64,000 nt of DNA from Atrina japonica (taxonomy: Eukaryota > Mollusca > Bivalvia > Pterioida > Pinnidae), in assembly GCA_030159075.1 (NCBI GenBank), contig BROG01000071.1, positions 676,001-740,000 on the forward strand. The letters run 5' to 3'. Numbering within the stretch: the stretch's first letter is position 1; every line of letters begins with the position of its first letter. The position numbers and the translations under genes are program-made. The notes under the pieces were generated by a model, which saw only the letters and a program-made list of their open reading frames with translations, was not told the origin of the DNA and made no database searches. This document shows positions 1 through 13,350 of the stretch, piece after piece.

Positions 1-204
1 TATTATTTCGTCTTTTTTCAACATTTTATGATACATTGTTGAATAAAATGAAATCTCTTTTGTCATTCTAAAATGTTTACATCTGATTTGTTAACATCGG
101 ATAGAATATATTTTTATTTGTCCCTATTTCGATTTTTCAACAACAACAACGCCCATTTGCACCCTCAATTTTTGAAATCAAATCAAATTATTTTATTCTG
201 TATA
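1..204. other. AT-rich non-coding sequence
   Basis: No coding or structural signal was recognised in this leading stretch. Confidence 0.5.
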
Positions 205-492
205 TAAAATATCTCAAATACTAAAGAATAAATCTTTAGGATTTCCAGGACACAGATACAAATCCGGCAAAAATGGACAAACACGGACCTCTGGAAACCA
301 AGAGTTGGGATCAGGTGCCATGGAGGATTAAGCATCCCCTGTCGACAGGTCACACACGCCGTGAGTCCATAGTCAATTCCAAATGAAATACTTATGGAAC
401 GAATCCTCGTCACAACTGGTACAGACGTCTCAACAACCGCCAACGAAAAGGCAACTCAACATTTCATCCAGTGAAACAGAGTAATCGCAAAT
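205..492 (-). repeat. Retroelement 3' tail, copy 1
   Basis: This is one of five co-oriented copies (others near 24.7, 50.0-50.5, 51.5 and 54.7 kb). On the minus strand the tail runs from the sequence ending ...GTTTCACT to a shared end near GATTTATAC...TGAGATAT. In the 50 kb copy the same sequence lies directly downstream of a decayed reverse transcriptase, so I read all five as 3' tails of one retroelement family. The 86-codon minus-strand reading frame here is not considered a gene, because the other copies break it in different places. Confidence 0.75.
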
Positions 493-795
493 GTATGAAG
501 AATTCATGATTTCATCCTCCGTCAGTTCTTAAAGTGAAAACTTTTGTTGCAATCAATTACGCAATACTAATTTCTAGTTTGTATCGACTGAAATAATTAC
601 TGAGCTAGTATTGCCTTCTAATCAAGAACAGGAAAAATTCTATTTTGTGTACTTCATTGTTGTTCAACGCGAAACTAAACATATAAACATTGGAGAAAAT
701 GTGATATCGATAATACGGGGAAATACCATGTAAGTGTTTAAATTTTGAATTTTGAATGGTGTTTTACGCAACGCTCAACAATTATATAGTTATAT
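493..795. other. No recognised feature
   Basis: AT-rich sequence without a convincing reading frame, splice pair or repeat. Confidence 0.5.
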
Positions 796-1115
796 GCGGT
801 GGCCATTTTTAATGGTGGAGAGAGAACCCGGTTATGATGTACACGGAAAGTAAACTGGCAAACTTTCTAAGAAAAATCAGCTTATGTTCGTGCTGAGCTC
901 GTACCTGCACTGTCCAGGAGAGACTTCAGCCATTTGCAAGTAAAGCAGTAAACAGATCTTCATAATCAGCATCAGGTTCAGTAGGTACATTAATGAATAT
1001 ATATGAAAGACGAATTTGCACAATAGTGAGAGAACATCATTTACAATAGATATTAAAGAAGAAAATTATGAAATGTGACGTTTTGAACTATTTATATATA
1101 TATATTATATATATT

Positions 1116-1200
<85 letters not shown>

Positions 1201-1241
1201 AACCGGGTTCTCTCTCACATCATTGAAACCTGACCGCCATC
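796..1241. mobile_element. MITE-like element with inverted ends
   Basis: About 40 bp at the left end (796-833, containing GAGAGAGAACCCGGTTA) recurs inverted at 1199-1239 (TAACCGGGTTCTCTCTC), with similarity continuing out to GGCGGT/ACCGCC. The interior holds ordinary AT-rich DNA and an (AT)n tract. No transposase is visible, so it would be non-autonomous. The family is unknown. Confidence 0.55.
1091..1197. repeat. (AT)n microsatellite
   Basis: Interrupted TA dinucleotide tract inside the inverted-repeat element that surrounds it. Confidence 0.95.
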
Positions 1242-1476
1242 ATACAACTGGAAAATTGAGTGTGGCGTGCAACCATAACTCAAACTTTTTAAAACATCCA
1301 TGTGGCTAGCTACATGAAGATCAGATATATCAGTAATTAAAGCATGATTCTATAACAGCTCGCACGGAAGTAACCTAAAATTATCTACTAGTACTCTATA
1401 TGTATACAAAAAAGTCAGAAAAAGACCTAATACGATCTTACGGGTTTAATGCGGTCGGTTGCATTGATAAGTGTGT

Positions 1477-1478
<2 letters not shown>

Positions 1479-1547
<69 letters not shown>
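1479..1547. repeat. (GT)n microsatellite
   Basis: About 34 uninterrupted GT units. Confidence 0.97.
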
Positions 1548-1550
<3 letters not shown>

Positions 1551-4500
1551 AAAATGATAAAATAAAATGATTGGCTATAAAATATTACGCAATATCGAGA
1601 ACAGATAAAAGTTCCACTCAGAACCCCAGTTCTTTTGATGCAGATTTAATTGACTTCTCTTAAATATGCGATTTAATTTTAACAACAGGCATAGGATAAT
1701 GAAAAATGAATTCACATCCGATATTTTATGTACATCAGCAGCATTAAAAAAAAATCTACGAGACTACAAAAATCCCATGTGGATAATAACGGAACTGTCA
1801 TGTTCAAATAATTATTGGCAAAATAACTATTGCTGTGTGACTTTTCGATTTCTGATTTTCACTTTATTCCATGTGTGGTTGCATATCAATCAAAACAAAA
1901 TTCCCGTTCAAAACACGGTTGATTTAAATGTACTTACAGTTATGGTCATTTCTCACATGAAAAAGTTTTTTACAGACGATCGCGCGATCGCGTGTGCTTT
2001 TTTTTTATAAGTTTTCGTGTTTTGCTTATGGATAAGTCATAAATTACAGATTGAGCAGTTCTCGTGGAACATAGTATTGATAATTAAGTGTATGTCTTGA
2101 TTTGTTGACAAATTTACCTCCAATCATTTCAGAAAGTTCACTCTTTTGACTTTACGAGATGACAATATGGTTTCAATAATTTTACAGATACCATTCCCAA
2201 TATTTCAGTCACAACAACTATTTTTACACCATTAAAGTATCAAAGAGTACATGTGTCTCTTTTTAGATGTCGTGCAATATTTGGTGTGTACATAAGTTGA
2301 GAACATATACAGGCAAGGTGACATAATTATTACGTATATTATATAAAAATACTAGATATACTAGCAATGACCTGAGACAAAATATGCATTTATACGTAGT
2401 TTGTTTTCGTTCTTTTTTTTTCTTTTTTTTTTTTTTTTTGTAAATTTACTCCTAATCAATTTTATGAAGCAACACTCACACACAATATGTTCGATTGTAT
2501 TCACTTTACTTGTGTAAATGTAATATGATTGTGTATTAAATGATTTATGTTTAGTCTTCCGTTTTCTCCTTTTAATAGCCATAACTTCCCTCATAATGTT
2601 TAACACACGTTCATTCAATAAATAGGTTTTAAATGACATTAGAAATTTTTTACATCTACTTATTGCTGTTAATAATTGATAAATAGAGTGGTGCTTTCCT
2701 TTAAAAATGAACAATACATTTTAAGCAAACACATGAAATGAAAAAATAAATAAATTGTGATTTTTTTTAATTCAATGTACCGTGTATATTTTCGTTTTGT
2801 AAGGATATTGTGCATCGATAACATATCTTTCGTGATCTGGAGATAAGTCATTTTCTCATCTGTTTCTGTCTACATTTATATGAACATGTAAGATATTTTT
2901 AAACATCAATAACCCTTTTTAATAGTTCCTTAGAATAATATTCTTCACGCACCAATGCAATGAAAATATCAAATAAAAATGTATTACCTATATTCAAATA
3001 ATTGTGCATTTAATTGCAATGCTTCTGTGTCACATTTTTTATTTACAAAATGTGTTTACATACCTGAAGATGATTAAATTTTGTATACGAACCATGACCA
3101 AAATATGTGCATGTTTCCCAGAGACACAGATGTGATTGTAGATGTCTTAAAATTCGACGTTAGTCGCATTATTATGTTGGGGTACCACAAAAATATTGCC
3201 TGAGTTGAAGTTTATACAATGAATTCAGTTAATCGTTTTGACTTTTTTGATTCTTAATTTTATCCCCCCCCCCCCAAAACAAAATCTAGGATGAATTAAG
3301 CTAATTGATTCAATTCGTCAGCTGTCCTTATGTTTTGTTCTTTTTATAAGTCAGATCCAATAAATTATTATGTATTTGGGGCAAACACGTTTTGGGGAAT
3401 AGTTTAGAGGGAAGTATCGACTGGACGGATCGATGTATCGAATAGTGCTACCTTGACAGTGGTCACCACTTGAACACTTCTGTTGAATGAAGAGAAAGCC
3501 CGACATTTTGGCGACAAACCATAATCTAGAAATTCGTGCTGTTGAGATAGATTGAGAAGTTGGTGTCATTTGTACATTTTTGTATTGTATTGGGGTTGTG
3601 CTGTTGCTATCATTGGTAATAAACGTCTGTTTATCATCTTAGTACGTAGGTACTTCCATATTATATGCAGCTGGGTCTGCTATATTACGTCGTGTTTAAG
3701 AGAACAGTTATTTTTATTGACCGACAGAATATAGACTAGGTTCAATGGCTACATGTACGAGAAATATCAAAACATAAGAAATAATGATTTTAGAATTGAA
3801 CCACTTTGATGTGCATTTATACTTTCTTGGCATGTAAAAAGTCTGATTTTATTTAAAATTATTATTCCAGTGCCAGTTTATGACAACGACTTGAAGAAAA
3901 TTGTCTTTTTTGCGTAATTAAATTCAGGAATGTTTAAGGTATAGTGTAAATTATCAACCTTAATTTGAAGCACTTATGGGTAGTTTGATTTATAAATGGA
4001 AATATCATACCGATTCAACGAATTTAAAACCTTGAGATTTTAAATATCGAAAAAAGTATAAAAAAATGACATTAAAATCAACGTTATAAAATTGCTTTTG
4101 AAGGTTTTCTTTCTAAATTCAAATTAAGCAAAAAACAAACAAAAATCAACAACTACAAAAAGAGAAATCGAATACCAATGCATATCTTACATTGCTGTAA
4201 GGTAAAAAATCAAACATGCAAATGTGATAACAGAGAAACTACTAAAATGGTATCTACAAACATTCCTAATGAAATTGCATCGGGATCGATATGCAATCAA
4301 CATATTAAAAGTCAAATGTTGAGTGTTACAGTAGAGTAAATATTTTTCTTTTTAAGGAATATAAACGTTGCTATCTTACATCTTCATATGATGCAAAGTC
4401 ATGGACTAGATTCAGATTGATTCATTACTTAATGTAGCTTTAGACTTATAGATGTCAGACTATAACAAAACTACATAATATAAATCATCAAAAACAATAC

Positions 4501-6600
4501 ATGTGATATCAATACAATTCTCCATATTGATATGAACATTTTGTATATCACTGTATATGAATGAACATTGTATTGTTTATAATATTTAAGCGTCCAGTTT
4601 GAGAGTATCCTTCATTTATAGGAAAGAAAATAAGTTGATGGGTTAAATAAAGGAGATTTGCTTTGAAAACTGAAAAAAGCAGCGAATTTTCGGTAAAGCC
4701 AGTTAATACCTAAGGACAACTTTTCTTTTATTATTATTGTATCTTTATGGTGGTTTGTAAAACCCTCTACATATAATTGTTTAAAAGCATATTAACAATG
4801 ACTGGAGTATTTTTATTTTACTATGTTTCTTTCTTTATTTTTTCATCAAATCATGTTTTCTTTCTTTCTTTCTATCATGAACTTATCCGAAACGTTTCTT
4901 GGTAACAATTTACGAAACTTAACATTTCCAATTCAGTTGTAAATGTAACAAAAGTGTCAGTTACCATGACAGCAAATTGAAGAGCTGTGATTGGTCAAAA
5001 TGTTGATTGCACTGGTATAAAAGGATATGTTATATGTCTTGCGAATCAATGGTCGATGTTACAGAATCGTTAGTTGTTATGATGGATTAATTAAAGGCCC
5101 TGGAAATTGTCAGAACTATAATATTATCAGATTTTACTGGGGAATTACGTATAGGGGTGTTGTGACATAAAGAATTCAATTGTAGATGCAATAGTAGCGT
5201 TAGCCGATATGATAACAAGATAAACCAGATAAACCAAATCTCTCACCTTGAATTATAGCAACAATTCTATTACTCTGTACTGACAAAAAACAAAAAATCC
5301 TACTGCAAAGGTGAAATAAGTCCCGTAAGCGTCGACTGGACAATTTCCTACCTAATGACTTTTTCGTTACACATTCTTTCACTTTCTCTTTATCTATATT
5401 ATATTTTTCAAGACAATAGCTAAAACGGTAAAAAAAAAACATTAAAAATCAACTTAAAGATGGAGATACTCCCATAAGCGTCGATCAGACAAATTGCGCA
5501 TAGACAAGTTTTTTTTAGATCTTTGCATGCTAATCATTTGCAGGTAACGGTTATTTCTAACATAAATGATATTCGAGATATTAAGACAAAACTATCTGCT
5601 CTCTCATTTGTTCTTTTTTAGCCATGGCCGCCATGTTCTTCGCGTGACGGGCATATTCGACACAATTTTTTAAATAGATTTCCTTAGGAAAATTTTGGTC
5701 AAGTATGGTATGAATTGTTTTAGTAGTCTGAAAAGATTTTTTTTAAATGTTTTTTTTTTCTATTTGTAGCCATGTCAATCATATTTATTACTTTAACGCC
5801 ATAAGCGATACAGGTTTTAAAAACAGTTGCCCTATGATTCTGTCCATGTCTGCAGAAAAGATTTTTTATAGTTTCACCGGACGGAAGATGGACGGGGACG
5901 ATGGACGTCGATAGGCGCCAAGTGATGGCTTAAGCTCACATGGACCTCTGGTATTATAGTGCTTTTTAGTAATCTCTGTGTTTTGGAATATAAAAATCTT
6001 ATTGAAAAGGTCAAACTTTTAAACAGTGTAATAAATGAAATATAACAGTTAATATAAACATTTTATGACAAATATATAAATAAAAGTAAAATTTAACATT
6101 TTTATGCAATCCTATGAAAGAAGACTTAGATGAAACTCTGGTGTTTTTTTATAATTGCTTTAGTATATGAATTGTGAAATCAAAGTGGTGTTTGACGAAA
6201 AAAGTGTCATGGAAACCAATGGCTAATATAAGTATCAACGTGACAAGTAACCGAGATTGGTAAAAAAAGAACTCATAAATGCAATAAGATTATTTTTAAC
6301 ACAGATTGACGTCATATCGCCAAAATCTATCATTTTTCATATCTTGTATGTTCGGATTAGTATTCCATTAGACTTTTAAAGCCTCTGTTTTAGTGTGATT
6401 AGACGCTTTATTGCTTTAATCTGTGATATAACTACTCTACTAGTAACATCGCTGTCATCTGTTGACAGAAAAAGACCCAGGTAAAACATTAAAACACGTA
6501 ATGTGCATTTACCTAATTCATTTTATAGCCGCGCAGCTCACGTGCACTTGAAATTCAAGTACCACAAGCTATAACTATTTATAATCGATATAACTATGTG
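1548..6600. other. Long AT-rich stretch without a recognised gene
   Basis: No exon could be supported on either strand. The reading frames are short, of low complexity and lack matching splice sites. Minor structure: a C-run near 3266, and two ~50-bp imperfect direct copies at 5311-5361 and 5463-5510 sharing the core TAAGCGTCGA. This may be intron or downstream sequence of the minus-strand gene at 10-11 kb, but no exon links it. Confidence 0.5.
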
Positions 6601-6839
6601 CTTGATGATTTGTTATATCTGTAAAATAGACTTGATTAAAAGTCCCAGAGCTAAATGCCTAAACTTTAATGTCTTTTCCCGTTTGTTCTCACAGACGATC
6701 GAACAAAACATTAATGTTAAGACAAAAGATCACAGAGAAGGATGTCATGTTTTCCCAACAGATGAAAGTGAAAAGTCCAATGAAACCGAGACAAATAATT
6801 CTTTATGTAAAAAAAAACAATAATAATGATAACAACAAA

Positions 6840-7785
6840 CAAACATTACCACCATTGCAACCAACAAACACAAACATTAAAACTAGCGAACACAAACATT
6901 ACATCCTGCATGCACAACCAACAAACACATCAATTGCAGCTAACAAACACATCAATTACAACCAACAAACACATCAATTACAACCAACAAACACATCAAT
7001 TACAACTAGCAAACACACATCAATTACAACCAACAAACACATCAATTACAACCAACAAACACATCAATTACAACTAACAAACACAAACATTACAACCAAC
7101 AAACACATCAATTACAACTAACAAACACATCAATAACAAGCAACAAACACATCAATTACAACCAACAAACGCATCAATTACAACCAACAAACACATCAAT
7201 TACAACTAACAAACACAAACATTACAACCAACAAACACATCTATTACAACTAACAAACACAAACATTACAACCAACAAACACATCAAGTACAACTAACAA
7301 ACACAAACATTACAACCAGCAAACACGTCAATTACAACTAACAGACACAAACATTACAACCAGCAAACACATCAATAACAACTAACAGACACAAACATTA
7401 AAGCCTAGAAACACAAACATTACAACCAACAAACATTACAACAATAAACATTACATATATAAAAATCTTACAACCAGTAAACACAAATATTACAACCAAG
7501 AAACACAAACATTACAACCACGAAACACATCAATTACAACCAACAAACACATCAATTGCAACCAACAAACATTACAACCACAAAACATTATATTTATACA
7601 AATTTTACAACCAGCAAACACAAAACCAACGAACATTGCACCCAACAAATATGACATTACAACCAACAAACACAACTATCACAACCATCAAACACAAACA
7701 TTACAACCAACAAACACATCAATTACAACCAACAAACATTGCAACCAACAAATACAGCATTACAACCAACACATCAATTACAAAT
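6840..7785. repeat. 22-bp minisatellite, left block
   Basis: Head-to-tail units of 22 bp built from AACAAACACATCAATTAC and a variant with AAACATTACAACC. Because 22 is not a multiple of three, the three forward frames cycle through the same Thr/Asn/Gln-rich peptide. Units diverge towards the right end. The array resumes at 8020 after an inserted element. Confidence 0.95.
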
Positions 7786-7789
7786 ATTA

Positions 7790-7975
7790 TAAACATAATA
7801 CCAAAGTTATAATGCTCAAGACGATATCGTTTCTGTCAATTAGACGTCATCAGTTGAGCTCCAAATTGAAAAATGTTTTTTTTTCTGAAGATAAAGTGGT
7901 ATCATACAAGGCCAAATAATATCTCGAAAAGTGTAGCCGAAATCCGCCTAAGAGTAACCACTTAAAAAAAATGAC
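7790..7975 (-). mobile_element. Dispersed hammerhead-bearing element, copy 1
   Basis: Shares blocks with copies at 22060-22205 and 45020-45190: ACCAAAGTTATAATGCTCAAG, a GTTTCTGTCAAT block, an AAGTGGTATCATACA block and AGAGTAACCAC. It lies inside the 22-bp array, with array units on both sides. No coding capacity. The size (~170-190 bp) and the ribozyme-like fold suggest a retrozyme or a solo Penelope-type terminal repeat; that class assignment is inference. Confidence 0.65.
7814..7859 (-). ncRNA. Hammerhead-like ribozyme motif (best copy)
   Basis: On the minus strand: stem I GCTCAA (7859-7854) pairs with TTGAGC (7819-7814). Core CTGATGA is at 7853-7847, stem II is GTC/GAC around TAATT, and GAAA is at 7833-7830. 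Stem III is the self-complementary ACGATATCGT, followed by C at 7820 as the expected cleavage base. This is the type I hammerhead order. The departure is a C-A mismatch where the 10.1-11.1 G-C pair is normally conserved, so activity is uncertain. Confidence 0.5.
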
Positions 7976-8019
7976 TTTTCAAATTTAAATGGTGTTAACA
8001 GTGCCAAATATCACTTTAG

Positions 8020-8575
8020 TACAACCAACAAACACAACTATCACAACCATCAAACACAAACATTACAACCGCGAAACACATCAATTACAACCAACAAACA
8101 TTGCAACCAACAAATACAACATTACAACCAACACATCAATTACAACCAACAAACATTACATCCACAAAACATTACATACATATAAATTTTACAACCAGCA
8201 AACAAATATTACAACCAAGAAACAAAAACATTATAACCACGAAACACATCAATTACAACCAACAAACATTGCAACCAACAAATATGACATTACAACCAAC
8301 ACATCGATTACAACCAACAAACACAACTATCACAACCATCAAACACAAACATTGCAACCACGAAACACATCAATTACAACCAACAAACATTGCAACCAAC
8401 AAATAGAACATTACAACCAACACATCAATTACAACCAACAAATACAACTATCACTACCATCAAACACACATATTACAACCAAACATTATCATCAACAAAC
8501 ATCACAACCAACAAACACAAACATTGCAACCAACAAACACAATAAACAAACACAAACATTACAACCAACAAGCCC
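8020..8575. repeat. 22-bp minisatellite, right block
   Basis: Continuation of the ACAACCAACAAACA array after the inserted element. A longer sub-pattern recurs in which short CAACCAACAAAT units alternate with CAACTATCACAACCATCAAA units. Confidence 0.93.
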
Positions 8576-10320
8576 TTTATAATATTAGTTAAAAGGTTTG
8601 TTGCCGACGTACTTGGTCCCATAATAGGTATGTAAAAGCCGCAGTGGAGGTGACACCACAAGCCTTATAACGAGTTTATCACACCGAGAATAAAACTAAC
8701 ATGACACCGAGAACCTAATATATCACATTGATTTGACATCTCGAAAGAAGATTTTCCCAGCGAACATAATACATATGAAATAAATGCAAGAGGGTATGCT
8801 CCCCGAAATCTTTTATTATTATTATTTTAAATGCTATTTTGTGACTCCTAGACACTAATTCTGGCATCTTAATTCTTCAAAAATACTCCATTGAAAAACT
8901 AGTTAACTCTGGGAAAATCAACAGGCATAAACTGAATGCGCCATTGTTTCTTTGTGTAACGCATACAGATATACATTGTTTTTTGATACGACTGCCTACG
9001 ATTTTACGCGTAGAAAGTTGGAAAAGCCAAGAATAAAGTTGTAAAAGCAAACTTTAAAGTTGAAATTTCCATTAAAAAGTTGAAAGAGCTATCTTTAAAG
9101 TTAAAAATTCCAAGAAAAAAAGTTGGAAAAAAGGAAATAAAAAATTCGTAAGGTGACCGTAATACGCTTCCATAGATTTAGGACGTCATGGCATCATGTA
9201 TCGATCACTATTTGAAATAAACGAAGCCTGATTTTTCTATAAGAAATATTTTAGCAGCATCTGCACTGTGATTTTCTGTTTTTACGAAAATAATTTTAAA
9301 ATACCCAGCTACCACCTTTTGAAAGTAAATTGGACAATTTTATATTTGATTGCAATTATCAGGATAGTAATATTCAAAGACTTTAAGCGTCTGGTTGTAA
9401 ACACAGGGGATACCTCAAAACAAAATATAACTTCAATGACCAAGAACACGATTAATCAATGCGTGTGCCCCTTAAACTCTTGGATGCTTTTAGTTTATCT
9501 AAGCTTTTCAATCGTAGGCAAAACGTGTTATTCATAACTTTTTTAATGCATATTATTTAACAACCTACTTCGACCTCATAGTGTGCAATCATATGACCTG
9601 AATAGTGCTACACTATTGGTTTAATCTAGTTCGATATATAATGATAGATAAAATAACAATTGCTGTGAGCCTGTAGTCGAATAAAGAAATGAGCATTTCT
9701 TTAGTCAGGTTTTGATTATATTTGCTAACGAGTGCCTCTTCTAAAAATAAATACATGTGCTAAAATTAAACTTTAAAAATGAAATATATTTTTCTGTGAA
9801 GGAAATAACGATATAAGAATGACGGTGTACTTAATTAAGAGCACAAAGGAATTATTTTCTCTGAATCATAATCGATTTATTGATAACATACATAAAGATT
9901 TATTGATGTATCTTTAGTTCTTTCGGCAATAAAAGTTTTTAGTGGACTGTCTGTAGAGATCGTAAAGACCGGTGTAAAGATGTAAATAAAGGTTATTATT
10001 TTTATAGACCTTTTAACTGATGACTCAGGCCATAGAAGATTGAAAAGAATTCAATTTGCAAATTAAAAAGAAGAAGCATTTGTGTATTAAACTCAAAATA
10101 ATAACTTTTGACTACACGAATTTACTTTACAGTTTATATGATTTATATTTTGGAAAGGGTAATGATCTAGTTTCTTGAATAAATTTGGTCTGTTAATTCC
10201 ATTACTTCTAGATTGTTGTATTGAGGTACATCACAAGGGTAATAAAAGGTTTCAATAAAATGTATCAGAAAACAGATTTACAATAAAATAATTAAATTAA
10301 CAAATAAAGTTATTACTCAC
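8576..10320. other. AT-rich non-coding stretch
   Basis: Mostly featureless. At 9010-9130 there is a short degenerate run of AAAGTTGAAA-like units. No coding exon was recognised. It would be the intron immediately downstream of the large minus-strand exon, whose splice donor is at 10320. Confidence 0.5.
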
Positions 10321-11277
10321 CCTAATCATAGAAGGTAAAGATTTCCCAGAATGCCGAGAACGGTACCCGTTATACCGTGGTAAAGGTGGAAGAGGAACAT
10401 CCAAATCTGTATAAATATCGGAATCTGTAGGTGACACTGTAGTTTTTACAGAGACATACTTATCATCATCACTTGAAGGATAATCTATCTTACGTTGAAC
10501 TAAGGGATCGTCACTTTTCTCGGTATCTCCGTCCTCGCCGCTAGATGTCTCTTCTCGTAATTTTCGCACATGTAAGAGTTGTTCTGCTCTATTTAAAATG
10601 GAAGCCCGAATTGACCTAGCATTTTTGAATGAATAATCCGTTTGAATTACTTCACCAGAATCCAACTTTTGTCCCGGTACGTGACCACGTGGGAGTATAG
10701 TTTGAGTTGTCTCTTTGCCGTAGGAAGGATGTTTATCACGTACAGGTATAGCACCATAATTATTATCCATGTTTTGTTTTGGTGGTGATTTCTCTTGTGA
10801 TATTGGTTTTTTGACGGGCACAGCACCATAAAGGTCACTTAAATGTGGCATTGGTCCATTATATGTTACTTTGGGAGTTTTGCTTATACTACTTTGTGAT
10901 TTTGCATCTTCATTACTCTCTCTAGTTCGACGACCACCACTTCCACTTTTGAACTTCAGGAAATAAGTATCTTTATTCTGATATGCTTTATCTCTCCACA
11001 CTCGTTTGACTTTATTCATATCAGAATATGTAAAATCACCTCTTTTATTGCGTTCCCCCTTTCGTCGCCTAAGTCGCCGTTTATTTGTAACCTCGTTTTC
11101 ATCTTCACTTCCGGTTTTTACAATATCTTCCTCTAGTTCAATCTGCCTTCTTATTCTGTGGTCTTTTGATCTTTTATGTCTGTGGCCAGAGTTTGGAGGT
11201 ATCGAATGGCTGATTCTGTGTTGCTCTGCATAAGAATGTGCGTTTTTTCGTTGGTACATTTCTGTTATCCCGGTAAC
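10321..11277 (-). CDS. Large internal exon of an unrecognised protein
   Basis: An open 319-codon exon on the minus strand, bounded by an acceptor (TTTGTTTCCAAAG, then GTTACCGGG at 11277) and a strong donor (AGG|GTGAGT at 10321/10320). Both ends are phase 0 and the length is exactly divisible by three. The encoded segment is hydrophilic and probably disordered: a basic cluster RRRKGERNKR (possible nuclear signal), two related motifs YGAVPVKK and YGAIPVRD, serine/acidic tracts (SSGEDGDTEKSDD, PSSDDDK), and PLPPLPRY near the end, which could bind SH3 or WW domains. No catalytic domain is visible and I do not recognise the family. Complex composition and clean splice borders argue that it is real. 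The rest of the protein, especially downstream, was not found. Confidence 0.72.
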
Positions 11278-11280
11278 CTT

Positions 11281-12080
11281 TGGAAACAAATATAAAATAC
11301 CAAGTTACAATTCTGTTATAGAAGAATAGAGGATCCATCAAGGTTTCCGATAATATATATGCTCAATTGCAAAACTAAAAATTTACTAATTCACTGCAGT
11401 CATTAAAATATATTACCTTGAGGTCGACTGAAGTAACTTACAAATGTTTCTAAAAATTAAATATAGTTTATTCCATGTTCACATATTGGTATTGATCACT
11501 GTCAGGTTAATACGACAACTAAGGTATCCAGAAAAATAAAATGTTTTGTAATTTGCATATTTATCCCGTCTTAACCCCTTTAGCAGTCACAAATGCTCAT
11601 TTAATGATCACAAACGAGCAGAAATCTCATCGAAGAAGATATAAAACACTTATTAATGTTCATCCTATGATCAGCAACCTATGATTGAAGTCATCGCCGT
11701 CTTAAAGGTAAAAATTACATAGTTAAGTTACGGTGACAGGTATGCAGGTGGGATTACTACAGTCAATTATATTGCATAGAATGATCGACTGGAACAGGTG
11801 ATGAATAGGTAGGTATTACCTGTGCACTTCTGGCAGCTTCAGACCATAATATGTTTGTGAAGTTTATATATTTGAGTAGTATAAAAGAGACGTGTACTTG
11901 TCAAAACAAAATCCTTCCTTATTTTTCATAATAAATGATGATACGTAAATGTATACTGAACATTACTGGACTTTAGCGATCAGGTGTAACACGCAAATGT
12001 AGTTTCTACATGTAGATTGAATCGTATGGTTTTAGGTATTAGCTATTTAAATAGTGTGTCTGCAGTTAGCACTAGTTATA
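11281..12080. other. Non-coding sequence upstream of the large exon
   Basis: Probable intron. No exon or repeat was recognised apart from generally AT-rich sequence. Confidence 0.5.
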
Positions 12081-12318
<238 letters not shown>

Positions 12319-12365
12319 AGGTAGGTAGATAGATAGATCAATCGATAGACAGATATACAGACAGA

Positions 12366-13161
12366 CCATGTTATGCGTATGACTAGCTGTTCTCCGATTC
12401 ACATTATCTGGTGGGGAGGAGAAATTCTTTGATTATTATATGGATGATTCTACTTGAAAGTCTCAAGGGTGTGTTAATGTTTTGGCAGAAGGTAAACATG
12501 ACCAGTCATTTGAAATTCTTTTCAGTATATCTATTCTTATTTCATTTGGTTTACCGTGATGTCTCTCATATCTCATTCAAAATATTGAAACATGGGCTCA
12601 TTCCTTTTTTTCATATGCATCAGAAAACCAACTTTCTCTCAACTAAAACTCAACTTTTCTTTCTGTAACGTGTTGGAATATTAGCTAAGCCCCAGAAAAG
12701 TCACTTTTGTATTTCCTGCAGCAGCAATAACAGACGATCAGCTGCTATGATTTATCAATATCTCTCAAATCAATATCCACATTTTGACAAACAATTACGA
12801 TCTTAGCACACCGATGAATTTCCACAGAAATGACAAATTACTTTGTCTCTGTCAATGACAGGCGTATAAAATTAATTCCCTATTGTTTAGACTTATGAAA
12901 ACCCAGGGACTCACACAAAGTTTAGAATAAAATTTACCTTGTGAAATGGATAAAATTGTCAATGATCATTTGGCATTAATAAGTTACTGTAGTTAATTGG
13001 ATTTTAATAAATAAAGACATTACATCGTCACAACATGTGTGGCTTCCCTGTATACCGTACTATGAACTTTGACTTGATTGTCATCAAAATTATAAATAGA
13101 CATAAATCGCAATGCAGTTGTCAACACCAATGGAACTGAATCAAGTTTATATAGAAAAGAC

Positions 13162-13167
<6 letters not shown>
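12366..13167. other. No recognised feature
   Basis: AT-rich sequence between microsatellites. The one 85-codon frame (12411-12668, plus) has no family features. Confidence 0.5.

Positions 13168-13252
<85 letters not shown>
13168..13252. repeat. (AT)n microsatellite
   Basis: About 42 uninterrupted AT units. Confidence 0.97.
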
Positions 13253-13257
<5 letters not shown>

Positions 13258-13350
13258 AATCGGTTAGAAAGATATCGGAATTCTTATTAGTCCCGATTCC
13301 TTTATTAGCCGGCCTACGTTTGTCCACTGTATATGTAGCTATGTAAATTG
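13253..13350. repeat. Dispersed repeat flanking a microsatellite, copy A
   Basis: Contains GGTTAGAAAGATATCGGAATTC, TTCCTTTATTAG and a ...TGTAGCTATGTAAATTGAGAT end. It aligns with 19050-19165, which also begins directly after a dinucleotide tract. The (AT)n tract is therefore probably part of a transposed unit. Confidence 0.5.

Noticed and set aside
183..443. An 86-codon minus-strand frame with a cysteine-rich end, similar to one at 24700-24960, as a small conserved gene
   Set aside because: All five related copies are retroelement 3' tails, broken at different positions. The similarity is due to recent transposition.
5200..5442. Possible small minus-strand exon (CAG, then about 35 bases, then GTGAGA) as the continuation of the gene at 10-11 kb
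   Set aside because: It needs phase 1 entry while the upstream donor is phase 0, and phase 0 reading hits a stop.
6840..7785. CRISPR-like array
   Set aside because: Units are contiguous tandem copies with no unique spacers, and the genome is animal.
6669..8582. Long Thr/Asn/Gln-rich reading frames across the 22-bp repeat, as a possible repetitive secreted protein
   Set aside because: All forward frames give the same peptide because 22 is not a multiple of three. There is no signal peptide or splice context, and an inserted element interrupts the array.
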